From: an uncultured Bacteroidales bacterium
GTDB taxonomy: Bacteria > Bacteroidota > Bacteroidia > Bacteroidales > Bacteroidaceae
Direction: 5' to 3'
NCBI GenBank assembly: GCA_902802815.1
Contig: CADCNQ010000003.1
Span: 1 to 64,000, forward strand
DNA: 64,000 bases
Made by a program: the position numbers and the translations under genes. The notes under the pieces were generated by a model. The model was not told the origin of the DNA. It made no database searches and saw nothing but the letters and a program-made list of their open reading frames with translations. The number at the start of each line of letters is the position of its first letter. The stretch's first letter is position 1. Positions 28,039-38,335 of the stretch are shown piece after piece.

Positions 28039-31000
28039 TGGCTATTAAGAATATGAAAAACATCAATATATTGCTTATGACGCTGCTTCTCGCAGCTCCT
28101 CTCTCTATTGTGGCACAGAGTGAGGATGCTGATGAGGCTCAGGACACCGTTGCCGTTGTGAAGCGTGTGCGCAAGAGTAGGAAGCAGGAAGCGACCCGTG
28201 AAATCAAGGGCCGTGTGTTGGGATACCAGGGACGTACTCCTTTGGCCGGTGCTATGATTCAGAGTGTGGCTGGTAAAGGCTACTCTACATTGACGGATGA
28301 AGACGGTACGTTTACAATGAAGGTACCTGTGTATGGAACGGTGGTGACGGTAACCATCCCTGGTTACAACACTATCCGTGTGGGTCTGAACAAGAGCGGT
28401 GACCTTGGTGATATCATTATGCAAAGTGATGCAGCAAAATCACTATACACAGCAGATGATAACATTAAGAACGTCGTATCTGCATCCAGCATGGAGTTTA
28501 CTTCTGCAGTCAATCCGATGGATGAAATCGGCAACCAGTTGCAGGGTATCTTAAACAGCCGTACCAGAAGCGGTTATCCCGGTATCGGCAGCTACATCGA
28601 GATGAACGGTGTGACTTCTTTGAAATCCAACACCCAGCCTCTTATTGTGCTGGATGGAGTGCCTATTGATATGCAGTACGGACGTACATATCTGCACGAC
28701 GGATTCTACAATGATGTACTTACCAACATCAATCCCAATGATGTGGAAGATGTAAAGGTGATAAGCAACGGTAACGTACTTTACGGCGCAAAGGGTAGTA
28801 ACGGTGTGATAGAGATTACCACACGCCGCAATAAGACAATGGCTACTCGTATTGAGGCAAGTGCCAGTGTCGGCGTGGAGTTGATACCTCTTACGTACGA
28901 CGTAATGAATGGAGTGCAGTATAAGAACTACGCTGCTGCGCTCATCGGTACGATGAACACCAAAACCAAGAACTTCCGCTTCCTTCAGCCGTATATGAAG
29001 AACGGTATAGCAAATGCGAACTACAACAAGTATCAGGCTGACACGGATTGGGGCGATGAAGTATATCGCAATGCTGTGACACAGCGCTATGCTCTGAGCG
29101 TAAGCGGTGGCGGCGATGTTGCCAACTATATGCTTTCTGTAGGTTATACCCGCGCAAACAGTACGCTCAAGGAGAATAATCTTAATCGTCTGAATATCCG
29201 ATTCAATACGGACGTGAAACTGGCAAATATCGTGAATGTACGCTTTGATGCCTCTTATACGAATCAGACGCGTGAATTGTTCGATCAGGGTACACCTGTC
29301 AGCTATGATGACAAACCTGTTACTTCCCTCAACTTCCTGGCGAATGCGAAGACCCCGATGTTGAGCCCCTATGGTTTTGTGGCTGACGAGAACGGTGGTT
29401 ATGTCAATACAAATCACCTCAACGTTGATGACGAGGAGTATATGGATGATATAGCATCCATGAGATCGTATAAGGCCAATTGGCGCCTTGCCAACCCCTC
29501 TGCCATTATGCACTACGGCTATGGCGAACACAAAAACTATTTTGACAATGGTTTCCTGACGTTGAACGTTACTCCCAAGGTGGATATCAATAAGAACCTG
29601 TTCGTTAGCAGCATGTTCAGTTTCCACCTGATTAACACGAATGAGAAGTATTACATACCAATGAATGGTGTACCGAGCTATTATGTGAACCGGGTACATC
29701 AGAGCATGGACAACGAAATCCGTTCGCTCTTTGGTAAGCAGAACAACCTCATGAGTGATACCAAGGTGGATTGGCATGATAATTTCGGTGCTAACAATAT
29801 CCACGTAATGGGAGGTTTCCGCTTCCTCAAGCAGGAATATAAGTACAACACCAACTTGGCATACAACACCGGTAGTGATAAGACTCCCAGGCCGGATGCC
29901 GGTATTGGTAAGTCGTCAGATGGCGGTGACGAGAACCGTACCTCTCTGACATGGTATGCACAGGCAGAATATAACTATGCAAACCGCTACTATGTTACCG
30001 GTGAAATGAGTATGGAGACAAACTCAGAGTTCGGTCGTGCTACAAAGAGCGGTTTCCAGCTCGGTGGTGTAAGTTGGGGACTCTTCCCAAGTTTGCAGGC
30101 AGGTTGGGTGCTGAGCAATGAAAATTGGTTCAATGTAAAGGGTATTGATTACATGAAACTCACATTGGGCTATAGTCTTACCGGTAATGACGATCTGCCT
30201 TATGGCGCACGTCGCACATTCTACAGTCCTTATCTGATTAACTCTACGGCCGCGTCAATGGCTTTGGGTGATATCGGTAATGAGGAGTTGCAGTGGGAAG
30301 TCACACGCCGTCTGAATGCCGGCATACAGATTAATGCACTCAACAACCGTCTTGGCTTCACGTTCAATTACTTCAAGGGTTGGACAAGCAACCTCCTGAT
30401 ACAGCAGGCTCTCGGTTTTGCCAGCGGTATGGGAAGCGTTTGGGGAAATGCAGGCAGTCTGGAGAACCAGGGCTTCAATATCGGTCTGAACGCACATCTC
30501 TATAGTTCTAATGACTGGAACTGGACAGCTGGTCTCACAGTAGGTCACTATGTGAACAAAGTGACGGAAATCGGCAATGATTTAGGTTACATAGACACTC
30601 AGGTGTTTGGCGGTGTGGTACGTTCTCAGGAAGGTTATGATGCCAACAGTTTCTACGGATATAGAACAGTTAAGAACGCAAACGGTAATATCGTGTATGC
30701 AACTACGGAAGAGGCAAATGCTTCCGGCTTGAACGGCAAGGCACTCTATATCGTGGATGAGACTGGTAAGAAAACGGAGTACCAGGCTGGTGACGTACAT
30801 TATGCCGACCTCAATGGTGATGGTAAGATTGACGACAACGACAAAACATTTATCGGTTGTGCGACACCGGATATCTTTGGTAGTTTCAATACCGCAGTTT
30901 CTTGGAAAGGCCTGAAACTTGATGTTAATTTCAAGTACAGTCTCGGTGGCGACATCTACAACTATGCACGTCAGCAGTTGGAGAGTGGAAGCCGTTTCCA

Positions 31001-31355
31001 GAACCAGACTACTGCAATGCTCCGCCGTTGGAGTTACGAGGGACATCAGACCGATATGCCGAGAGCGTCTTATAATGACCCCATGGGTAACAGCGATTTC
31101 AGCGACCGTTGGATAGAAGACGGCAGTTATCTGAAACTTAAGAGCGTGACGCTCAGTTATAAGTTGCCCATTAACAGTGTAGCTATTCAGGGTATTACGG
31201 TGTGGGCACAGGCATGCAATCTGTTTACCATCACTAAGTACTTGGGCACAGATCCTGAACTCTCTGTAAGTAATGCTGCTCTGTTCCAGAGTGTGGACAG
31301 AGGCATGCTTTCTGCCGGACGCAGCTTTAACGTAGGTGTAAAAATCAATCTATAA
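28038..31355 (+). CDS. SusC/RagA-family TonB-linked outer membrane transporter (second copy)
   Basis: The 1105-aa protein has a signal peptide ending SIVAQ and an unusual acidic-then-basic linker (SEDADEAQDT followed by VKRVRKSRKQ). A regulatory-like domain (REIKGRVLGYQGRTPLAGAM) follows, then a plug with QPLIVLDGVP and VEDVKVISNGNVLYGAKG, then the barrel to VGVKINL. It is clearly diverged from the first SusC in the locus, not a recent duplicate. The start at 28038 couples to the preceding gene. An alternative ATG at 28053 would remove five residues. It forms a pair with the oversized SusD 12 bp downstream. Confidence 0.95.
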   Translation: MAIKNMKNINILLMTLLLAAPLSIVAQSEDADEAQDTVAVVKRVRKSRKQEATREIKGRVLGYQGRTPLAGAMIQSVAGKGYSTLTDEDGTFTMKVPVYGTVVTVTIPGYNTIRVGLNKSGDLGDIIMQSDAAKSLYTADDNIKNVVSASSMEFTSAVNPMDEIGNQLQGILNSRTRSGYPGIGSYIEMNGVTSLKSNTQPLIVLDGVPIDMQYGRTYLHDGFYNDVLTNINPNDVEDVKVISNGNVLYGAKGSNGVIEITTRRNKTMATRIEASASVGVELIPLTYDVMNGVQYKNYAAALIGTMNTKTKNFRFLQPYMKNGIANANYNKYQADTDWGDEVYRNAVTQRYALSVSGGGDVANYMLSVGYTRANSTLKENNLNRLNIRFNTDVKLANIVNVRFDASYTNQTRELFDQGTPVSYDDKPVTSLNFLANAKTPMLSPYGFVADENGGYVNTNHLNVDDEEYMDDIASMRSYKANWRLANPSAIMHYGYGEHKNYFDNGFLTLNVTPKVDINKNLFVSSMFSFHLINTNEKYYIPMNGVPSYYVNRVHQSMDNEIRSLFGKQNNLMSDTKVDWHDNFGANNIHVMGGFRFLKQEYKYNTNLAYNTGSDKTPRPDAGIGKSSDGGDENRTSLTWYAQAEYNYANRYYVTGEMSMETNSEFGRATKSGFQLGGVSWGLFPSLQAGWVLSNENWFNVKGIDYMKLTLGYSLTGNDDLPYGARRTFYSPYLINSTAASMALGDIGNEELQWEVTRRLNAGIQINALNNRLGFTFNYFKGWTSNLLIQQALGFASGMGSVWGNAGSLENQGFNIGLNAHLYSSNDWNWTAGLTVGHYVNKVTEIGNDLGYIDTQVFGGVVRSQEGYDANSFYGYRTVKNANGNIVYATTEEANASGLNGKALYIVDETGKKTEYQAGDVHYADLNGDGKIDDNDKTFIGCATPDIFGSFNTAVSWKGLKLDVNFKYSLGGDIYNYARQQLESGSRFQNQTTAMLRRWSYEGHQTDMPRASYNDPMGNSDFSDRWIEDGSYLKLKSVTLSYKLPINSVAIQGITVWAQACNLFTITKYLGTDPELSVSNAALFQSVDRGMLSAGRSFNVGVKINL

Positions 31356-31367
31356 ATCGATACAGTC

Positions 31368-34256
31368 ATGAAACTGAAAAACTATATTGTAGCTTTGGCA
31401 TTGGGCTTCTTCTCTTTGGGCCTTGCCACCAGTTGTGACGATATGCTCGACTACGAAAATGACGCAACCAGACCTGTCGGAGCTCTTGATAGCCCCAGTG
31501 ATACTGCGACCTACGTGTTGGGCATTATCTCCAAGCTGCAGGCTCTGGGTGTACGCACCAATATTCTTGGTGAGGTCAGAGGCGATCTGGTTGAGGTGCT
31601 GAGCAATGCCACATCAGACATGAAGGACATTGCAAACTTCAACTTCACAGATAATACGGCGCTTCTCAACAACCGTTTCAACCAGCCCAGCGACTACTAT
31701 GCTGTCATCAACAACTGTAACACTTTCCTGCAGTATGCAGATTTGAACAAAGAGACGACACAGCCAGACGGCTTGGACGCAAACGGTAACGTGAAATACA
31801 GAAAACTCTTCGAGAGGGAGTATGCTGTAGTGAAGTTTATCCGTGCATGGGTATATCTCCAGTTGGCAATCAACTATGGTGAGAATATTCCCTTCTTCAC
31901 ACAACCCATTCTTTCTATCGGTGAGGCATTGAATACCTCCACCCGTAAGAATATGGTTGAGATTATCGACTGGTTCATTGAAAATGATAATCTGGAGGAA
32001 TGCCGTGATATTATTGACAAGCAAGGCTATCCCCACTGGTCGCAGGGCGGCAACTCATTCATTGCGAGCTGTCACTATATGAATATGTTCTTCCCCGGCG
32101 ATGTTGTGTTGGGTGACCTTTATCTGTGGCGTTCCGTTCTGAAGAAGAGCAAGGCCGATGCATTGGAGGCTGCCAAGCACTATTATAAGTTCCTGGCAAA
32201 CCGCAACACTCAGCCCACATACATGACTTACACCGGAAGGAACAGTATATCATGGATGTTCAGCAACGGTGCTTACGATGCTGTGAACAAGACCTTTGAT
32301 CCGAGTGGAGTTTCAATGACCACATCTAATGGTGGTATGATTGGCTCACAGAGCTCATACAATCCCCAAAATGATGTGGTAAGTGTGCTGCTTATGGACA
32401 CTGCGAGCTCGGAGGGTAATTACAATATGCTTAATAAGTACTATACATCCAACTATGATGGAGCTTTCGAAGCTGCATGCATCAAGCCGAGTAACCGTTT
32501 GAAAGAATTGACGGATACGATGCTCTATTGCGGTGGTTATAACAGCGAGAGTGATACCATTATCTTCTCCAGAGACAGGAAAGGTAATGAAACTATCGTG
32601 TATGCGGAAGCATATCGTACAGGACATCAGACCGGTGACTTGCGCTATAGCATATTCAGCAGCGAGGGTGCCACAATCTATGATGAGGATGAAGGTCAGG
32701 TGACAACGATTTCCAATAGCAAACATAATGACTCACAAGCAAAGCACGTTACGGTATATCGTATGACGGAAGTCTTCCTGAAACTTGCTGAGGCAATGAA
32801 CTACGCCGGTTATCCTCATTATGCCGATGCCGTGCTTGCGTTCGGTATCAATGACGAGACATTGGATGCATGGGTGATTCCTAACTTGCCGGCATCAAGT
32901 GTAGAGAGCGAAGCAGATTTCCTGAAGACGAATTTCTCATGGGATAAGAATTTCTATGTAACTCCTCTCGAATGGGTTGCTGACACGATGCATATTCTCA
33001 CTGATGCCGAGACAGAAAACAAGTATGCTAGAGGTTCTGATTATCGTGGCATCAATCGTGGTATCCATTCCCGTGGAAGTGGCAGTTCGCAGTGGAACGA
33101 CAGATACTATGGGTTAACTGATTTGGAAAGCATTACTCCTGCTCCGCCAGCACCTGTGGGTGAGGATGGTAAAGTGCAGAAGAGTAATCCTTCTCCTGTA
33201 CCAAAGCCCACAGTGCCTGTGAAACCAGAGCCGGGAGTGGATCCTTCGGAATTGACGGAACTGCTGTATCCCTTCAACCCCGCACACAACTCTGTGGATG
33301 ATCCCCCAACGCAACAAAATTGTGATGAGACCACTGATGTGACTGTGGACAATATCTATTCCGAGGCTGAAATTAACACTTTGTGGCTGGATTATTATAA
33401 GAAAGTGTATAATAACAGAACAGCAACAACCAAGAGAAATAATAGGGTAAACCAGTTGCTGCCAAATCCGTATATCAAACGTACGGTAGTCGCTTTGAAG
33501 GGTTCCAGTCCTTTGATTACAGAATTGTGGTATCCGTTCAACCCCGAACATAATTCGGAAGAGGATCAGCCTACAATAGACAACTACACGGATGTTCTCC
33601 CTGTGACATTGTACAATGTTTATAACAATGGGGAAGCGGTAAAGGCCATGTGGCTTGATTACTACTTGAAGGTGATGACTCCGGAAGAGGCTGAAGTGGC
33701 TCTTGAAGAGAAATGGGAAGAGTTGTCCGCAAATCCTTATATCAAGAAGGAAGAGGCCATCACAAGAACCCAATACAGCAATGAGTGGAAGGCTTATCAG
33801 CAGGATGAGATGGCATATGCAAGTAATCTTGAAAAGTACCAGACTTATCTGAAGAAAAAGGCTGCATATGAAGAGTATCGCGATTATCTTGTAGGCGATT
33901 ATGCGGACTGGAAACATCAGACACGTGAAAAGTGTTTCGATCAGGATCAGCAGATAGTTGCCAAGATGGTACTTGATGAGCAGGCAATAGAGTTTGCCTA
34001 TGAAGGTAAGCGTTTCTATGATTTGATGCGCTATGCTTTCTGGAAGGGCAATGGTTATGGATCGCAGGGTTCCGGTGCTGACACCCAGGTAATGGTGGAT
34101 GCAATCAGTACTCGTAACAACTATAAGTACGAATATGGTAAATTCCCCAAGACTGTAACAAGAAGTTCAGGTGTGGTTGGCGATCTTAGCAATGTTAAGA
34201 CCTGGTTCCTGAGATTCTGGCCTTCCAGTGAGGTCGGTATAGGACCGAAACAATAA
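31368..34256 (+). CDS. oversized SusD-family lipoprotein with duplicated insert
   Basis: At 962 aa this is far longer than the usual 500-650 aa SusD. The lipobox cysteine is residue 23 (ATSCDDM). The N-terminal 580 residues and the end (VLDEQAIEFAYEGKRFYDLM through FLRFWPSSEVGIG) follow the SusD pattern. Between them is an insert. It has a Pro-rich linker (about residues 590-625), two similar modules (628-705 and 716-794), each with a TEL-x-YPFNP-x-HNS opening, a WLDYY centre and an NPYIK end, and a charged helical stretch before the SusD end. The modules would sit on the exposed face of the lid (inference). Last gene of the locus. Confidence 0.9.
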   Translation: MKLKNYIVALALGFFSLGLATSCDDMLDYENDATRPVGALDSPSDTATYVLGIISKLQALGVRTNILGEVRGDLVEVLSNATSDMKDIANFNFTDNTALLNNRFNQPSDYYAVINNCNTFLQYADLNKETTQPDGLDANGNVKYRKLFEREYAVVKFIRAWVYLQLAINYGENIPFFTQPILSIGEALNTSTRKNMVEIIDWFIENDNLEECRDIIDKQGYPHWSQGGNSFIASCHYMNMFFPGDVVLGDLYLWRSVLKKSKADALEAAKHYYKFLANRNTQPTYMTYTGRNSISWMFSNGAYDAVNKTFDPSGVSMTTSNGGMIGSQSSYNPQNDVVSVLLMDTASSEGNYNMLNKYYTSNYDGAFEAACIKPSNRLKELTDTMLYCGGYNSESDTIIFSRDRKGNETIVYAEAYRTGHQTGDLRYSIFSSEGATIYDEDEGQVTTISNSKHNDSQAKHVTVYRMTEVFLKLAEAMNYAGYPHYADAVLAFGINDETLDAWVIPNLPASSVESEADFLKTNFSWDKNFYVTPLEWVADTMHILTDAETENKYARGSDYRGINRGIHSRGSGSSQWNDRYYGLTDLESITPAPPAPVGEDGKVQKSNPSPVPKPTVPVKPEPGVDPSELTELLYPFNPAHNSVDDPPTQQNCDETTDVTVDNIYSEAEINTLWLDYYKKVYNNRTATTKRNNRVNQLLPNPYIKRTVVALKGSSPLITELWYPFNPEHNSEEDQPTIDNYTDVLPVTLYNVYNNGEAVKAMWLDYYLKVMTPEEAEVALEEKWEELSANPYIKKEEAITRTQYSNEWKAYQQDEMAYASNLEKYQTYLKKKAAYEEYRDYLVGDYADWKHQTREKCFDQDQQIVAKMVLDEQAIEFAYEGKRFYDLMRYAFWKGNGYGSQGSGADTQVMVDAISTRNNYKYEYGKFPKTVTRSSGVVGDLSNVKTWFLRFWPSSEVGIGPKQ
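33249..33749 (+). repeat. duplicated 78-aa module inside the second susD
   Basis: Unit A (33249-33482) and unit B (33513-33749) encode similar segments. The proteins share YPFNP, HNS, WLDYY and NPYIK in the same order and spacing, while the DNA has diverged, which points to an old internal duplication. Confidence 0.85.
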
Positions 34257-34273
34257 ACATTAACAACACAATC

Positions 34274-34303
34274 AAAGGAGTTGGTTCAGGCCAACTCCTT
34301 TTT
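34274..34303 (+). terminator. terminator of the SusCD-fasciclin locus
   Basis: A perfect 11-bp stem (34274-34284 with 34291-34301), a 6-base loop and a T-run follow the last susD by about 18 bp. It separates this locus from ileS. Confidence 0.92.
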
Positions 34304-34314
34304 ACGGATTTTAT

Positions 34315-37300
34315 ATGAGTAAGAAATTCGCAGAGCACAGTAAGTTGAATCTTTCCCAAACAGGAAAGGATATTTTGAAACTATGGGATGAAGAAGATGT
34401 CTTCCACAAGTCCTTCACAGAAAGGGAAGGTTGCCCTTCATTTATATTTTTTGAAGGCCCTCCATCGGCAAACGGACATCCTGGTATTCATCATGTGATG
34501 GGGCGTACTATCAAAGATACGTTCCTGCGCTATAAGACCATGCAGGGATTTCAGGTAAAGCGTAAGGCGGGTTGGGACACTCACGGACTGCCTGTGGAGC
34601 TGAGCGTGGAGAAGAGTTTGGGTATTACCAAGGAGGATATCGGTAAGAAGATTAGCGTAGACGATTACAACAGTGCTTGTAAGAAGAATGTGATGATGTA
34701 CACAGATGAGTGGTCCGACCTTACCAATAAGATGGGTTATTGGGTGGACCTTGAGCATCCGTACATCACATACGATAATAAATATATTGAGTCGCTATGG
34801 TGGCTGCTGAAACAGCTCTACGAGAAGGATTTGCTCTATAAAGGATATACGATTCAACCATATTCTCCGGCTGCAGGTACAGGATTGTCCAGTCACGAGC
34901 TAAACCAGCCCGGTTGTTATCGTGATGTGAAGGATACCACTGTGACTGCACAATTTGCCGTAACATCGCCGTTGAATGGTCTTTCCGAGAAAATTGGTGA
35001 ATTGCCTCTATACATTTTGGCGTGGACGACGACTCCATGGACACTTCCTTCAAATACCGCACTCTGTGTAGGTCCCAAGATTGAATATGTGGCAGTGAAG
35101 GGGGAGAATCCTTACAATGGAGAAAAGGCGGTATATATTATTGCCGAGGCACGTGTTTCCGCATATTTCCAGGCTGAAGAAGGAAATGCTCTTGAGGTGC
35201 TGTGGAAAGGAACCGGTGCGGACTTGCTGGGCTTGCGTTATAAGCAGCTAATGCCCTGGGTTCGTCCGTCAGAATTGCAGAACGGCCGTTGTGTGGATAG
35301 GAGTGAGGATGCATTCCGTGTGATTCCCGGTGATTATGTTACCACGGAAGACGGCACAGGTATAGTACATATTGCTCCGACATTTGGTGCAGACGATGCC
35401 AAGGTGGCAAAGGATGCAGGTGTCCCCAGTCTCTTCATTCTTGATAAGTCGGGAGATACACGTCCAATGGTAGATTTTCAGGGAAAATATTTCTTGCCTC
35501 AGGATATGGATGAGGAATTCTACAATACCCTTGTGGATAAGGAAGCCTATTCCCGTCATCAGGGCGCATACGTAAAGAATGCATATGATCCGAAGTACAA
35601 TCAGGGAGGTAAATATGACGAAAAGGCTGCTCAGAAGGATATGGATCTGAATGTCGTCCTGTGTATTGAAATGAAGGAAGACGGCACGGCATTCAAGATA
35701 GAGAAGCATGTGCACAACTATCCTCATTGCTGGCGTACAGATAAGCCTGTACTTTATTATCCTCTTGACTCATGGTTCATTCGCTCTACAGCCTGCAAGG
35801 ACCGTATGGTGGAACTGAACAAGACCATCAAGTGGAAGCCAGAGGCAACCGGAACTGGACGTTTTGGCAAATGGCTGGAGAACTTGAATGACTGGAATCT
35901 TTCCCGCTCACGTTACTGGGGTACACCGCTTCCGATCTGGCGCAACCGTGACAGTAAGGAGGAAATCTGCATAGGCAGTGTAGAAGAACTTTACAACGAG
36001 ATAGAAAAGTCTGTGGCAGTAGGCATAATGTCCAGCAACCCGTTGAAAGACAAGGGTTTCGTTCCTGGCGATATGAGTCAGGAGAACTATGATAAGATAG
36101 ACCTGCATCGTCCCTACGTAGACGATATAAAGTTGGTAGGTGAGAATGGTGATGTGCTTACTCGTGAACTAGACCTTATAGACGTATGGTTTGACTCTGG
36201 TGCCATGCCGTACGCCCAGATTCATTATCCGTTTGAGAATAAGGAACTGTTGGATAGCGGACGCTGTTATCCTGCAGATTTTATAGCCGAAGGTGTGGAC
36301 CAGACACGCGGATGGTTCTTTACCTTGCACGCTATTGCTACAATGGTATTTGACAGTGTGGCATACAAGGCCGTTATCAGTAACGGTTTGGTACTGGACA
36401 AGAACGGTGTGAAGATGTCAAAGCGTTTGGGCAACGTTATTAATCCATTTGAGTGCATAGAGACTTATGGAACCGACCCCGTACGTTGGTATATGGTAAC
36501 GAATTCTGCTCCATGGGACAACCTTAGTTTCGACCCCGACGGTGTGAAAGAGGTTAGCGGCAGTTTCTTTGTGAAATTGCAGCAGACTTACAGCCTTCTG
36601 GCTATGTACGCCAATGTGGATGGATGGGACAACTCTCAACCGCAGGTTCCATATGCCAAACGTGCCTTGTTTGACCGTTGGATTTTGAGTCAGCTGAATA
36701 CTCTCATTAAAGATGTAACAGAGGCATTGGACGATTACGAACCAACACGTGCAGGACGTGCCATTCAAACATTTGTCATTGACAATCTCAGCAACTGGTA
36801 TGTGCGTTTAGCCAAGAAGCGTTTGTGGGGTGAGGGTTTGCAGCAGGATAAGTTGGCCTGTTATCAGACCCTGCATGAGTGTCTTCTTACCATAAGCAAA
36901 CTGATAGCTCCCATTTCTCCTTTCTTTGCCGATCGTCTGTATAGAGATCTTACTTTCGGTGAAGTCAAGACCAGCGTGCATCTTGACAATTATCCCACTT
37001 GTAACGAGAGCGTAATAGACAAGTCTCTGGAGCGTAATATGGACATCGTACAGAAAATATGTTCTATGGCGCTGTCTTTGCGTAAGAAGGAGAAAATCGG
37101 TGTGCGTCAGCCACTGCAGCGGATAGCTATTCCTGTTACTGACAGCAGTGTAAAGGAAGGCATCGTCTTCCTGCAACAAATCATCTTGGAGGAATTGAAC
37201 ATCAAGGAGATAGAGTTTGTGGAAGGACAGATGGTAGAGAAGAGTGTGAAGCCTAACTTCCGAGTTATGGGTAAGAAGTTCGGTAAGCAGATGAAGGCCG

Positions 37301-37713
37301 CAGCAGAAGTGGTTGTCTCCTTGAGCCAGGAACAGATAGCCAAATTGGAGAGCGGTACAATCACCATCAATGTGGAAGGCACAGATTATGAACTGACGCG
37401 TGAGGATGTGGAGATTTCGGCACAGGATATGCCGGGTTGGAGTGTTACCAGCGAGGGTGCACTGACAGTTGCCTTGGATATCACCATCACGCCGGAGTTG
37501 CGTCTTGAAGGTGTAGCCCGTGAATTGATTCGTGCGATACAGCAGTTGCGTAAGGACAGCGGACTGGACATCACAGACCGTATTGCAATCAATATTCCGG
37601 AGAATGAGCAGAATGCGAAGTGCGTCGCTTTGTTCAGGGAAATGATAGCATCTGCCACTTTGGCTACGGAAATAAACCTTTCCGGTGAGGAACTTATGTT
37701 GCGTAAGAATTGA
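34315..37713 (+). CDS. ileS: isoleucine--tRNA ligase
   Basis: Isoleucyl-tRNA synthetase, 1132 aa, class I. The HIGH signature appears as HPGIHH near residue 56 and the KMSKS loop as VKMSKRLGN near residue 702. The large CP1 editing domain between them has the expected TTPWTLPSN block. Length and the C-terminal helical region fit the long Bacteroidetes/eukaryote-like type. The ATG lies 11 bp after the upstream terminator's T-run. Its TGA overlaps the TTG start of lspA. Confidence 0.97.
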   Translation: MSKKFAEHSKLNLSQTGKDILKLWDEEDVFHKSFTEREGCPSFIFFEGPPSANGHPGIHHVMGRTIKDTFLRYKTMQGFQVKRKAGWDTHGLPVELSVEKSLGITKEDIGKKISVDDYNSACKKNVMMYTDEWSDLTNKMGYWVDLEHPYITYDNKYIESLWWLLKQLYEKDLLYKGYTIQPYSPAAGTGLSSHELNQPGCYRDVKDTTVTAQFAVTSPLNGLSEKIGELPLYILAWTTTPWTLPSNTALCVGPKIEYVAVKGENPYNGEKAVYIIAEARVSAYFQAEEGNALEVLWKGTGADLLGLRYKQLMPWVRPSELQNGRCVDRSEDAFRVIPGDYVTTEDGTGIVHIAPTFGADDAKVAKDAGVPSLFILDKSGDTRPMVDFQGKYFLPQDMDEEFYNTLVDKEAYSRHQGAYVKNAYDPKYNQGGKYDEKAAQKDMDLNVVLCIEMKEDGTAFKIEKHVHNYPHCWRTDKPVLYYPLDSWFIRSTACKDRMVELNKTIKWKPEATGTGRFGKWLENLNDWNLSRSRYWGTPLPIWRNRDSKEEICIGSVEELYNEIEKSVAVGIMSSNPLKDKGFVPGDMSQENYDKIDLHRPYVDDIKLVGENGDVLTRELDLIDVWFDSGAMPYAQIHYPFENKELLDSGRCYPADFIAEGVDQTRGWFFTLHAIATMVFDSVAYKAVISNGLVLDKNGVKMSKRLGNVINPFECIETYGTDPVRWYMVTNSAPWDNLSFDPDGVKEVSGSFFVKLQQTYSLLAMYANVDGWDNSQPQVPYAKRALFDRWILSQLNTLIKDVTEALDDYEPTRAGRAIQTFVIDNLSNWYVRLAKKRLWGEGLQQDKLACYQTLHECLLTISKLIAPISPFFADRLYRDLTFGEVKTSVHLDNYPTCNESVIDKSLERNMDIVQKICSMALSLRKKEKIGVRQPLQRIAIPVTDSSVKEGIVFLQQIILEELNIKEIEFVEGQMVEKSVKPNFRVMGKKFGKQMKAAAEVVVSLSQEQIAKLESGTITINVEGTDYELTREDVEISAQDMPGWSVTSEGALTVALDITITPELRLEGVARELIRAIQQLRKDSGLDITDRIAINIPENEQNAKCVALFREMIASATLATEINLSGEELMLRKN

Positions 37714-38309
37714 AAGCAAGGAGCACCATAACCGTTCTGCTCACGATGTTGAGTGTCTTACTCCTGGATCAGGGGAGCAAGATATGGGTGAAGACTCATA
37801 TGGCCCTGCATGAAAGCATTCGCATTACAGACTGGTTCTATATTCTCTTCACGGAGAATCGCGGAATGGCTTTCGGAATGGAGTTGGTCGACAAATACCT
37901 GCTTACGGGTTTTCGCATTGTTGCGGCATGCTTGCTGGTATGGTATTTGTGTCACCTGATACGAAAAGGTGAGAAGATAGGTTATCTTATCTGCATTGCG
38001 CTTATTACGGCGGGAGCTTTGGGTAACATTATAGACTGCATTTTCTATGGTGTTTTCTTCAATGCCCCGGCTCCTCCGTATGTAGCTCATTTTGTGGAAT
38101 GGGGATACGGCTACGATGTGCTGATGCGCGGTCGTGTCGTAGATATGCTTTATTTTCCGTTAGTGTCCTGGGACTGGCCTTCATGGATGCCGGTCTTGGG
38201 CGGTGAGCATTTTATATTCTTTTCGCCTATCTTCAACCTTGCGGATACTGCCATATCTTGTGGCGTAGCTGCCCTCATTGTTTTTTATCATGAGAGGTTT
38301 CAGCATTAG
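37710..38309 (+). CDS. lspA: lipoprotein signal peptidase (TTG start)
   Basis: LspA removes signal peptides from prolipoproteins in the inner membrane. The 199-aa product has four hydrophobic segments, and the catalytic aspartates lie in GNIIDCIFYG and FNLADTAISCG. A family-typical FTENRGMAFGM block is present. The N-terminus aligned with Bacteroidales LspA begins at a TTG codon whose last two bases overlap the ileS TGA, the same four-base arrangement as ATGA. The first in-frame ATG (37746) would cut into the first membrane segment. The many lipoproteins in this window are its likely substrates. Confidence 0.93.
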   Translation: MKARSTITVLLTMLSVLLLDQGSKIWVKTHMALHESIRITDWFYILFTENRGMAFGMELVDKYLLTGFRIVAACLLVWYLCHLIRKGEKIGYLICIALITAGALGNIIDCIFYGVFFNAPAPPYVAHFVEWGYGYDVLMRGRVVDMLYFPLVSWDWPSWMPVLGGEHFIFFSPIFNLADTAISCGVAALIVFYHERFQH

Positions 38310-38335
38310 GATATTGTTGCTTGCTTTCTGGGGAA

